NCBI GenBank assembly: GCA_963764465.1
Contig: CAVXSO010000007.1
Span: 1,054,001-1,118,000, forward strand
Source: JAJXXT01 sp963764465
GTDB taxonomy: Bacteria > Pseudomonadota > Alphaproteobacteria > Acetobacterales > Acetobacteraceae
Length of the DNA stretch: 64,000 nt
Direction of reading: 5' to 3'
Made by a program: the position numbers and the translations under genes. The notes beneath the pieces are model-generated. The model did no database searches, had not been told where the DNA came from, and worked only from the letters and a program-made list of their open reading frames with translations. Of this stretch, positions 1-7,185 are shown piece after piece. The first letter of the stretch is position 1; each line of letters opens with the position of its first letter.

Positions 1-28
1 TCAGGTTCTCGACGGAGAGTGCGAGCAT
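1..28 (-). CDS. possible start of an ABC transporter ATP-binding protein (partial, runs off left edge)
   Basis: An ATG on the minus strand at 28 opens a frame that reads MLALSVENL before the window ends. The L-x-VENL pattern right after the initiator is the usual beginning of ABC transporter ATP-binding subunits, where a Lys-x-Tyr A-loop normally follows. Only nine residues are visible and no strong ribosome-binding site precedes them, so this is a suggestion. The 90 bases up to the next gene hold nothing I can identify. Confidence 0.25.
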
Positions 29-120
29 CGCGGGTGGTTAGGCGCGCGCCGGCGCGGGAGCAAGCCTCGCCCGATGACAGGGCGCGATTGACGGGACGCG
101 ATTGATGCGGCGCGTCGCGT

Positions 121-1224
121 TCAGGCGTGCGAGAGGCGGGGTGCGTGGCGGCGTGGCGCCGGGCGGCGGAAGCCGATCGGCGTGGTGGCGAGCGCGTCGT
201 GCAGCCATCCCTTCGGCATGCCGCGCAGAAACTCCGCCTGCAGCTCGCCGAGATGCCGTGCCGTCATGCCGACCAACTCGGGGCGGAAGAACCGCGGGTC
301 GCGCGTGAACATCAGGTAGGCCTGCATCTCGTTGTACATCAGCTCCTCGTAGCCCATGTCGTAGCCCTCGGAACCGAGGAAGCGGCGCACGCCGTCGCGC
401 TCCCGCCCGGTCAACGTACCGTCCCAGAAACGATGCACGAAGCCCGCGTAGTCCGGGTCGCTGAAGAACACGCCGTGCGACAGCTCGTGATGCAGGATGG
501 TGTGGCGGACGGAGAGCGTGATGTCCGGATGCGCGCCGACGGCCGGGATGGAGATCAGCCCGCGGCGCACGCCTGGCGCGAACCAGCCATCCTGTTGCAG
601 CAGGCGGCGCAACGTCTCTTCCTCCGGGTCGAGCGCGATCTTCTCGGCATCGGCGAGTGCGAAGAAGCGGCGCAGCGATTCCGCACTGTAGTCGTGGCCG
701 TAATAGTAGGTCGCGACGGTGTCGCCGCCCTGGTGGATGGCGGCGAGCAGCTCGGGCTCGCTCAGCACGCGGCCGCGCGGGGTGCCGGCCTTCTCGATCA
801 GGGCCGCGACGCGATCGAGCGTCATCCCCTGCTGCTGCATGGTGGCGAAATCCAGCACCAGTACGCGCGCCTCGTCGGCGAAGCGGAAGACGGTCATGCC
901 CGGCGCCGTCGCGTTGTGCAGGATCTCGTCCTCGGTCGCGGTACGGATGAGGAACTCCGGGCCCGGTGCCGGCTTGTGCGCGGGCTTTGGCGCGGGCGGC
1001 GCGATGGCGATGCGGGACGCCGGCCGGTGGGCGAGAAAATACCCGGCGCCCATCAGGCAACCGGCGCAGACGACGCCGCCAGCCGCGAGCCAGGCGCGCC
1101 GGCCGGCGCGCGCCACCGGGCGGGCGGCTGCATCCATGGGCGGCCGGCGCACGACGACCGTGTCGTCCATGTCCGGCTGGGTCTGGCGCCTCGCGTTCGT
1201 CGCGGGCGGCCGGGGCTGTTTCAT
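121..1224 (-). CDS. membrane-anchored protein with HExxH zinc-metallopeptidase-like motif
   Basis: This is a 367-residue protein. A basic cytoplasmic stretch is followed by one hydrophobic segment at about residues 35-57, so the body should be periplasmic. Just after the segment is a Pro/Ala/Lys linker. The sequence HHELSHG at 245-251 contains an HExxH zinc-binding motif. About 50 residues later YEELMYNEMQAY offers Glu residues that could be a third, gluzincin-type ligand. The start chosen is the ATG at 1224, because the frame further upstream is arginine-rich antisense of the acyltransferase. I cannot place it in a named family. Peptidase activity is inferred from the motif alone. It lies downstream of the acyltransferase on the same strand, with a 128-bp gap. 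Confidence 0.6.
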   Translation of the reverse strand: MKQPRPPATNARRQTQPDMDDTVVVRRPPMDAAARPVARAGRRAWLAAGGVVCAGCLMGAGYFLAHRPASRIAIAPPAPKPAHKPAPGPEFLIRTATEDEILHNATAPGMTVFRFADEARVLVLDFATMQQQGMTLDRVAALIEKAGTPRGRVLSEPELLAAIHQGGDTVATYYYGHDYSAESLRRFFALADAEKIALDPEEETLRRLLQQDGWFAPGVRRGLISIPAVGAHPDITLSVRHTILHHELSHGVFFSDPDYAGFVHRFWDGTLTGRERDGVRRFLGSEGYDMGYEELMYNEMQAYLMFTRDPRFFRPELVGMTARHLGELQAEFLRGMPKGWLHDALATTPIGFRRPAPRRHAPRLSHA

Positions 1225-1352
1225 GTCACGCACCGAATTCTTTCGGCTCGTTCCGCGTGGGGTTCCGGGAGACAGTTGGTAACGGTGCCGGCGTGGCCTG
1301 GGGCCATCCGATCGTAGGCGGCGGCGGTGTGCGCTTGCAATTGAAACCCTCG

Positions 1353-2576
1353 TTATGTGCGTGCCGCGCCGGCCACGACGGCGGCGGGTTCGCGACGCAG
1401 CGCGCGGTCCACGGCGCGACCCGCGCGGCGCATCACGGGCCGCTCGATCCAGCGATAGGACAGGGCGGCCAAGGCGATGGCGAGCGCGGCGCTGAACAGG
1501 AAATCCGCGACGTCGTAGGCGACGTGGCCCGCCGCGCCGCGCCCGGCGACCAGGGTGCGCGGCAGGAGCGTGACGAAGAGCCAGAGACCGGCCTCGTGAT
1601 AGACATAGCCGCCATAGGAGATGCGCCCGACATATTGCAGCCAGCGGTTGCCGGCGAGCGGGAGGGCGGTTTTCTCGTCGAGCGTCAGGAGCAGCAGCGA
1701 GGCCGCGAGGATGTCGACGATCGTGTAGAGCGGTCCCTCCCGACCCTGGCCGATCAGGATGCCGGAGACGACGTTCCGCAACACGCCAACGCCGCGCGCG
1801 CTGTGGGCCTGGTCCACCGCCGCATAGGTGGCCACGTAGATCGCGAGCAGCACCAGGCCCACGGCGCCGGCGAGCTTGCCGTGGTGGGCGTTGAGGCGGC
1901 CACGGAACACGGCGAGCAGCGCGCCGAGGGCGAAGGCGTCGAAGTGCAGCGGCGAGAAGACGTAGACGGAAAAGGCGGCATCCAGCGGCGCCTGGTGGCG
2001 CAGCAGGATCGTGCCCGCAATGATGCGCAGTATCGGGTCCAGAACGATGACGAGAAGGCCGCCGACAACGACCCAGGCGCGCGGTGCCCAAATGAAGAGG
2101 CAGCCGTACAGCAGGTAGAACTGCCACTCGACCGAGATCGTCCAGAGGTGGCCGGCGCGGAAACACGCGAAGAACCCGTTGCCGAAGGCGTCCGCGAAAT
2201 TGTTGTACATGAAGAACATCGAGACGAAGGGCCGCCAGTCCACCCGGCCGAGCCAGAACGAGGACACGATCAGCCCCACCAGGATGTAGAGATAGTAGAT
2301 CGGCAGGATGCGCGCGCCGCGGCGGGCGTAGAAGCCGAGCGTGTCGCCGAGGCGGTGGCCGGTCTCGGCGCGGGCGAGCAGGCTCGTCGTGACCACGAAG
2401 CCGGAGATCACATAGAACAGCCACACGCCCATCCACCCGAAGGGCAGCAGATGCGCGTGCTCGGCGATCACGGCGAGCATGGCAAGGGCGCGGAGGCTGT
2501 CGATCCGTTCGATCCGGTGCGGCGGCGGCGCATGATGGACGAGTGTCGTCTCGACGAGGCCAGGCGAGGAATCCAC
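1353..2576 (-). CDS. acyltransferase 3 family membrane protein (OafA/YrhL type)
   Basis: This 407-residue protein has about ten hydrophobic segments. The N-terminal region around residues 20-60 reads RIERIDSLRALAMLAVIAEH, the usual opening of acyltransferase-3 enzymes, in which an Arg-x-x-Asp-x-LRA-x-A motif precedes a catalytic-type His. Family members O-acylate (often O-acetylate) lipopolysaccharide, exopolysaccharide or other envelope glycans, using acyl groups moved across the inner membrane. The protein ends in an Arg/Ala-rich tail without an SGNH domain, so it is the short, membrane-only form. The acceptor cannot be deduced. The neighbouring glycan-related genes are not in the same operon. 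Confidence 0.85.
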   Translation of the reverse strand: MDSSPGLVETTLVHHAPPPHRIERIDSLRALAMLAVIAEHAHLLPFGWMGVWLFYVISGFVVTTSLLARAETGHRLGDTLGFYARRGARILPIYYLYILVGLIVSSFWLGRVDWRPFVSMFFMYNNFADAFGNGFFACFRAGHLWTISVEWQFYLLYGCLFIWAPRAWVVVGGLLVIVLDPILRIIAGTILLRHQAPLDAAFSVYVFSPLHFDAFALGALLAVFRGRLNAHHGKLAGAVGLVLLAIYVATYAAVDQAHSARGVGVLRNVVSGILIGQGREGPLYTIVDILAASLLLLTLDEKTALPLAGNRWLQYVGRISYGGYVYHEAGLWLFVTLLPRTLVAGRGAAGHVAYDVADFLFSAALAIALAALSYRWIERPVMRRAGRAVDRALRREPAAVVAGAART

Positions 2577-2684
2577 GCGATCTCCCTTCCGCTTTCGGTT
2601 TCGCGTCGTTGCGCGCGCGGCGAGGCTAAAGCGCGCCGCGTGACCGGGTCGACAGGGAGGGGCAGGCGGGACGCCGGATTTTCG

Positions 2685-3689
2685 TTACGTGGGCGGCGCG
2701 TCGCAGGTGCCGGCGGCGCCGGCGTGCTCGATGCGGTCCGGTGCCAGCGCGTGCAGGTCCGCGGCGCCCGCCGGGACGCCATCCGGCACCAGCAGCAGCA
2801 CCTTGTGGCCGCGCGCGCGCAGCCGGTCGCGGGCGAGGAGGTAGGCGGCCGGCTCGGCGGCGATCTCCAGAAGGTCGAAGCCGATCATCACGCCACTTGC
2901 CGCGCCCGGCGGGAGGGAGGCGGCGAAGCGGCGGAAATAGGGGCCGAGGGCGGCGAGCGGCGGCAGGGCGAAGGTAAAGGGACCGGCGGGGCGACTCGGC
3001 TCGTCCTCGAGGTGCACGAGCAGGCGCTCGGCGGCCGCGGCACCCAGGCGTCGCAGGGCCTCGCCCTCGCTGGCGTCGGCGCCGGGCAGCAGGGTCTCGA
3101 TCAGCGCCGGGAGATCGACGGCAAGGCGCGTCCAGCCGCGCGCGCGCGACCCCGGCGCGGTGTCGGCGAGCGGGGTGGCGCGGACAAAGCCGCCGATGTC
3201 GAGCGGCGCGATCGCGGCGGCGAGCCGGATGGTGCGTTCCGCGTCCAGCGCCAGTCGGCGCGGCGGGGCGGGTGGCGGCGCCTCGGCGTGGCGGCGGGGC
3301 AGGCTGGCGGCGGCGGCGGCGGCGACGGTCTCGGCGTGTTCCGGCAGGTCGTAGAGATCCGCGACGTCGGTGCCCTCCGCGCCCTCGAACAGCGCGCCGA
3401 GATCGCGCAGGCAGGTGTCGAGCGGCGCGTCGCCGCGCCAGACGATGGCGAGGTCGTGGTTGGGCAGGTCCAGAATTTCCGCACGCTGGGCGTGGGCCAG
3501 CGGCGAGACCGCCTCGCGCGCCAGGCGCAGGTGGTGCGGGCGCGACCAGTCCCGCGGCAGGCGCGACAGGCGCAGCAGCAGCACGTGCCGGCCGACCTGG
3601 GCCAGCGCGCTTTGCTGCGCGATGGCGGCGAGGCGGCGGGCGGCGCGTTCGCCGGCGTGCTCCGCGGCATGGACGAGGGTGGTGTTCAT
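2685..3689 (-). CDS. degenerate GGDEF/EAL-like protein, second of an overlapping pair
   Basis: This is a 334-residue soluble protein with no signal peptide. The N-terminal half has the pattern LLLRLSRLPRDWSRPHHLRL followed by AEILDLPNHDLAIVWRG. This resembles the degenerate GGDEF-like domain seen in some Rhodospirillales proteins (HLSRL-HHLRIA then LxNGDLVVVxKG). The C-terminal half contains GVMIGFDLLEIAAEPAAYLL and ARDRLRARGHKVLLLV, resembling a degenerate EAL domain. No GGDEF signature and no catalytic Glu-x-Leu or metal ligands are visible, so enzymatic cyclic-di-GMP turnover is not expected. A scaffold or binding role is possible. The ATG at 3689 overlaps the stop of the upstream gene (ATGA), so the two are translationally coupled. 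Family assignment is by remembered pattern and is an inference. Confidence 0.55.
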   Translation of the reverse strand: MNTTLVHAAEHAGERAARRLAAIAQQSALAQVGRHVLLLRLSRLPRDWSRPHHLRLAREAVSPLAHAQRAEILDLPNHDLAIVWRGDAPLDTCLRDLGALFEGAEGTDVADLYDLPEHAETVAAAAAASLPRRHAEAPPPAPPRRLALDAERTIRLAAAIAPLDIGGFVRATPLADTAPGSRARGWTRLAVDLPALIETLLPGADASEGEALRRLGAAAAERLLVHLEDEPSRPAGPFTFALPPLAALGPYFRRFAASLPPGAASGVMIGFDLLEIAAEPAAYLLARDRLRARGHKVLLLVPDGVPAGAADLHALAPDRIEHAGAAGTCDAPPT

Positions 3690-4873
3690 GCGGCGAGCGG
3701 GCCCGCGCCGGTGGGTGGGGCGGCAAGCAGGCGGGCGGCGGCACGCCCGGCGACGGCGCCGATGCCGGCGGCGCGGCAGGTGGAGACGGCGGCGGCGCTG
3801 TCCACGCCCATTGCCAGCACGCGCCCGGCACCGGCGCGGGCGAGCGCCGTGTCGTGGCGCTGCCAGGCCGAGTCCCATGGTGTCACCAGGAGGGAGGCGG
3901 GAATCGTTGATGGATCGAAAAGACGCAGCGCCTGCGGATGCAGCGCCGCGCCGAGCCGGTGGCCGGCATGGGCAAGCGCCGCCGCGGCGCGGCGCGCGGC
4001 TTCCGGTGCTGCGAGCAGGTCGGCCAGCGGCACGGCGGCGACCAGGCCCGCGCCGTTGGCACCGACGCGGCGGCGGTGGCGCGCGGCGAAGCCCAGGAAG
4101 GCCTCGTCGCGCAGGCAGGCGAGCGGCAGGGCGAGGAGGGGCGGCGGTCCGGGCGGCAGCGCGTCGAGTGCCGCGAGCGTCGTCTGCAGCGTCTCGCGCG
4201 TCAGCGCCGGTGCCACGCGCAGCAGCGGTTCGCGCGGCGCGGTGAGGGCCACGGCGAAGCCAGGTTCCGGCTCGCCACGCTCCGCGGCGAGGCGCTCGGA
4301 CAGCGCCTCCGCCCGCTCCGGCAGGTCGAAGCTGGCGACCGCGTCCTCGCCGAGCAGGAGGCGCAGGCGGCTGTCCAGCGCCTCCGCGTGGTCGCGCGGC
4401 GTGCGGATCAGCAGCGCCTGCGGCGGGGTGCCGAGCGGGAGCAGCACGCCGCCATGCAGTGCGACATGTTCCTCGGCCAGCAGGCGCAGCGCGGCGAGGC
4501 GCAGGCCCCCGAGGTGCGCGGTGGCGGGCGCGCGGGACGCGGTGGCGGGGAGGAGCGCGAGGACGGCCGTCTCCGGCCCCGCGAGATGCGCGAGGCCCAC
4601 ACCCAGTGTGGCCAGACCCGGCGTGGCCAGACCCGGCGTGGCCGGGCCGTGTGCGGCCGGTCCGTGCGTTGCCGCCCCCTGTGTGGCCAGGCCCTGGGCG
4701 CTGAAAGCCGTCACGGCTTGCGCGCGCGAGCCGTGCCCGGACCAGCCGGGACCGGCGGCGATTGGCGGCGCGTGGCGCGGATGTGCCAGGTTTTCCGACA
4801 CGTGACTCTCCGGGGCGGGCAAGCGGATCGCTGCTTGCTGGACAGGTGCCGGCGGGGCGCGCAACACCGACAA
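3686..4873 (-). CDS. degenerate GGDEF/EAL-like protein with internal pentapeptide repeat, first of an overlapping pair
   Basis: This 395-residue, Ala/Leu-rich protein has the same two-part plan as its downstream neighbour. A first module at about residues 95-205 may be a decayed GGDEF-like fold. A second at about 220-390 contains AAVPLADLLAAPEAARRA and, near the end, RVLAMGVDSAAAV followed by GIGAVAGRAAARLLAAP. These resemble the late helices of an EAL domain (GVEDAEQ, then VQGYLFSRP), but without catalytic residues. Residues about 60-90 are a run of five-residue repeats (GLATQ, GAATH, GPAAH, GPATP, GLATP, GLATL) encoded by a 15-bp tandem repeat. The true start may be further downstream than 4873, because the first 55 residues are low-complexity. 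Function is unknown. Confidence 0.5.
   Translation of the reverse strand: MSVLRAPPAPVQQAAIRLPAPESHVSENLAHPRHAPPIAAGPGWSGHGSRAQAVTAFSAQGLATQGAATHGPAAHGPATPGLATPGLATLGVGLAHLAGPETAVLALLPATASRAPATAHLGGLRLAALRLLAEEHVALHGGVLLPLGTPPQALLIRTPRDHAEALDSRLRLLLGEDAVASFDLPERAEALSERLAAERGEPEPGFAVALTAPREPLLRVAPALTRETLQTTLAALDALPPGPPPLLALPLACLRDEAFLGFAARHRRRVGANGAGLVAAVPLADLLAAPEAARRAAAALAHAGHRLGAALHPQALRLFDPSTIPASLLVTPWDSAWQRHDTALARAGAGRVLAMGVDSAAAVSTCRAAGIGAVAGRAAARLLAAPPTGAGPLAA
4602..4691. repeat. 15-bp in-frame minisatellite, six copies
   Basis: Six adjacent 15-bp units start at 4602, 4617, 4632, 4647, 4662 and 4677. Units 2 and 3 (acccggcgtggccag and acccggcgtggccgg) differ by one base, and the outer units are more diverged. 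The array lies inside the coding frame of the gene at 3686-4873. The unit is a multiple of three, so copy-number change would lengthen or shorten the protein without shifting frame. Confidence 0.85.
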
Positions 4874-4939
4874 ATCTTGACCACGCCGGGCGCGGGTTTG
4901 GGTCTACGTCCGGGCGGCGCGGACCTATGTTGGGGGGAA

Positions 4940-5704
4940 ATGGTATCGGACAGATTAGCGGCGACGGCGTTGGAGATTGACGCCGCGCCAGGGGTGCTGC
5001 CGCCCGGCGAGCGGATCTACGCGATCGGCGACATTCACGGCTGTGCCGCGGCGCTGGACGCGATGACGCAGTGCATCGTGGCGGACCTCGAGGCGCGGCC
5101 GGTGGCGCGCGCGACGGTGCTGCATATCGGCGACCTGATCGACCGCGGGCCGGACTCCGCCGGCGTGGTGGCGCGGGCGATGGCGCCGTTTCCGGTGCCG
5201 GGCGTGCGGGTGGTGGTGCTGCTCGGCAACCACGAGGCGATGATGGAGCGCGCGCTCGCCGGCGAGAAGCGCGCCGCCGCCACGTGGCTTTCCTTCGGCG
5301 GCTGGGATTCGCTGGCGAGCTGGGGAGCCAGGCCGGGGGCCGGCGCGCGGGAATGGCCGGGGGTGGTTCCGGCGGAGCCGCGCGCCTTCCTCGCCTCTCG
5401 CCCGCTCATGCACCGCGCGGGCAGCTACATCTTCGTGCATGCCGGGGTGCGGCCGGGGGTGCCGCTGATCCGCCAGACGCGCCAGGACCTCATCAGCATC
5501 CGCGAGCCGTTTCTCTCCGCCGAGGAAGGGCTTCCGGGGGTCGGGCGGCCGTGGGTCGTGGTGCACGGCCATACGCCGGAAGCGGAACCCGTGGTCACTG
5601 GCCGGCGCATCGGCATCGACACCGGCGCCGTGCTCGGCGGGATGCTCACCGCCGTGGTGCTGGAGGGCGACCGCCTCGGCTTCATCCAGGTTCCGGGCGC
5701 ATGA
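4940..5704 (+). CDS. PPP-family metallophosphatase (serine/threonine phosphatase type)
   Basis: This is a 254-residue cytoplasmic protein with the complete calcineurin-like metallophosphatase signature: GDIHG near residue 32, GDLIDRGPD near 63, GNHE near 96, a later HAG (FVHAGVRPG), and VVHGHTPE near the end. These supply the two-metal active site of the bacterial PPP phosphatases (PrpA/lambda-phosphatase type), so hydrolysis of phosphoprotein or small phosphate esters is expected. The ATG at 4940 is preceded directly by a G-rich stretch (tggggggaa) that can act as a ribosome-binding site. The gene is followed after 58 bp by the HldE-like gene on the same strand. Confidence 0.88.
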   Translation: MVSDRLAATALEIDAAPGVLPPGERIYAIGDIHGCAAALDAMTQCIVADLEARPVARATVLHIGDLIDRGPDSAGVVARAMAPFPVPGVRVVVLLGNHEAMMERALAGEKRAAATWLSFGGWDSLASWGARPGAGAREWPGVVPAEPRAFLASRPLMHRAGSYIFVHAGVRPGVPLIRQTRQDLISIREPFLSAEEGLPGVGRPWVVVHGHTPEAEPVVTGRRIGIDTGAVLGGMLTAVVLEGDRLGFIQVPGA

Positions 5705-5762
5705 TCTCGACCCCTGCCATTCCAGGCTTGCCCTTCCAGTGGCGGGCGATTAGGCGGGCGGC

Positions 5763-7181
5763 ATGACCGACAGCGATGCGATCGCCGCCCTTTCGCGCCT
5801 GGCGCAACTGGGCGTGCTGGTGGTGGGCGATGCGATGCTTGACCGCACCGTGTTCGGTGCCGTCGCGCGCGTAAGCCCGGAGGCGCCGGTGCCGGTGCTG
5901 GCGATCGAGCGGGAGCTCGCGGTGCCGGGCGGGGCGGGCAACCTGGTGCGCAACCTCTGCGCCCTCGGCGCCGCGGTGGCGCTGGTCGCCGTGGTGGGCG
6001 ACGACACCGCGGGGGCGGAGCTTACGGGCCTGATCGGCCGGCAGCCGGGCGTCGAGCCGTGGCTGGTGGTTCAGGGCGGCAGGCTGACCACGGTGAAGAC
6101 GCGCTTCGTCGGCGCGGCGCATCACGGCGAGGCGCAGATCCTGCTGCGCGCGGACACCGACGATCCGCGCCCGATCCACCAGCGTATCGCGGAGCGGGTG
6201 CTGCGCATCGCGCGCGACGCGATGGCGGCCACCCCCGTCGTCGCGCTCTCGGATTATCGCAAGGGCGTGCTGGACGGCGAGGTGGCTCCGGCGTTGGTGG
6301 CGGCGGCGCGCGCCGCCGGGCGGACGGTGGTGGCGAACGTCCATGGCGGCGAACTGGCGCGCTATGCCGGCGTCGATGTGCTGGTGCCCTCGGTGCCGGT
6401 GCTGGCCGCGGAGACCGGCATGGACGTGACCGCCGCGGGCACGCTGGCGGCGGCGTGCGCCGCGCTGCGCGAGCGGCTCGGCGCCGGTGCCGTCGCGACG
6501 CTGCTGCCGGGTGAGGGGCTGGTGCTGGCGGAGGCATCCGGCACGGCGCTGCTGCGCGTGGCGGAGGGCGAGCGGCTCGATATCGCGGGCGTGGAGGACA
6601 GCGTGACGGCGGCATTCGCGGGCGGGCTCGCGGCACAGCTTCCCGTGGCGGACGCGGCGCGGCTGGCGGCGCTCGCGGCGGGCGTGGTGCTGAGCCGCGC
6701 GGGCACGGCGGTGGCGCGCGCGGGCGACCTGCGTGCCGCCGCGAGCCCGCAGCGTGGCGCGCTGGCGCGCATCGTCTCGGCGGAGGCGGCGGCCGCGCGC
6801 GTCGATCGCTGGCGGCGCGACGGGCGGCGCATCGGCTTCGTGGCCGGTGGGTTCGACGGGCTGCGGCCCGGGCATGAGCACCTGCTGGAACAGGCGCGCG
6901 CTGCGTGCGAGCGGCTGGTGGTGGGACTGGCGTCCGACATGTCGTTGCGACGTCGAAAAGGTTCAGGGCGCCCGCGCGAGCCAGAGGCGGTGCGCGCGGC
7001 ACGGCTCGCGAGCCTCGACAGCGTCGATCTCGTGGTGATCGCGACCGGCGAGGGCGATCCGGCGGATGAGCTGGTGGGGCTGCTGCGGCCGGACGTGATC
7101 GTCGGCGGGCCCGAGCGCGCGGCGCCGCGCGACTTCGCGGGCGAGGTTGTGAAAGCGCAACGACTGCCGGAGCCGGCCTGA
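5763..7181 (+). CDS. HldE/RfaE-like bifunctional heptose kinase/adenylyltransferase homologue with eroded active sites
   Basis: The 472-residue length and layout match HldE: a PfkB-type kinase at about 1-320 and a cytidylyltransferase-like domain at about 345-470. The start of the kinase is well preserved (VLVVGDAMLDR, SPEAPVPVL, GGAGNLVRNL). Several functional motifs are altered. The DPKG equivalent reads NVHG, the TPN equivalent reads VPS, and the GAGD anion-hole loop reads GVED. In the C-terminal domain the NGCFDLLHPGH-type signature reads GGFDGLRPGHEHLL, losing the first His of HxGH, and the expected KGxDY reads GGPER. HldE normally makes ADP-heptose for lipopolysaccharide core. This copy may be a non-catalytic paralogue or act on another substrate. 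No other heptose gene is nearby. Confidence 0.7.
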   Translation: MTDSDAIAALSRLAQLGVLVVGDAMLDRTVFGAVARVSPEAPVPVLAIERELAVPGGAGNLVRNLCALGAAVALVAVVGDDTAGAELTGLIGRQPGVEPWLVVQGGRLTTVKTRFVGAAHHGEAQILLRADTDDPRPIHQRIAERVLRIARDAMAATPVVALSDYRKGVLDGEVAPALVAAARAAGRTVVANVHGGELARYAGVDVLVPSVPVLAAETGMDVTAAGTLAAACAALRERLGAGAVATLLPGEGLVLAEASGTALLRVAEGERLDIAGVEDSVTAAFAGGLAAQLPVADAARLAALAAGVVLSRAGTAVARAGDLRAAASPQRGALARIVSAEAAAARVDRWRRDGRRIGFVAGGFDGLRPGHEHLLEQARAACERLVVGLASDMSLRRRKGSGRPREPEAVRAARLASLDSVDLVVIATGEGDPADELVGLLRPDVIVGGPERAAPRDFAGEVVKAQRLPEPA

Positions 7182-7185
7182 GCCA

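Noticed and set aside
4602..4691. Possible CRISPR array
   Set aside because: The units are 15 bp, directly adjacent without spacers, and translated in frame. No cas genes are present anywhere in the window.
966..4805. A plus-strand open frame of more than 1,200 codons
   Set aside because: It is antisense to the acyltransferase and the two GGDEF/EAL-like genes. It has no start signals or recognisable domains, and its Arg/Ala/Gly-rich composition is typical of high-GC shadow frames.
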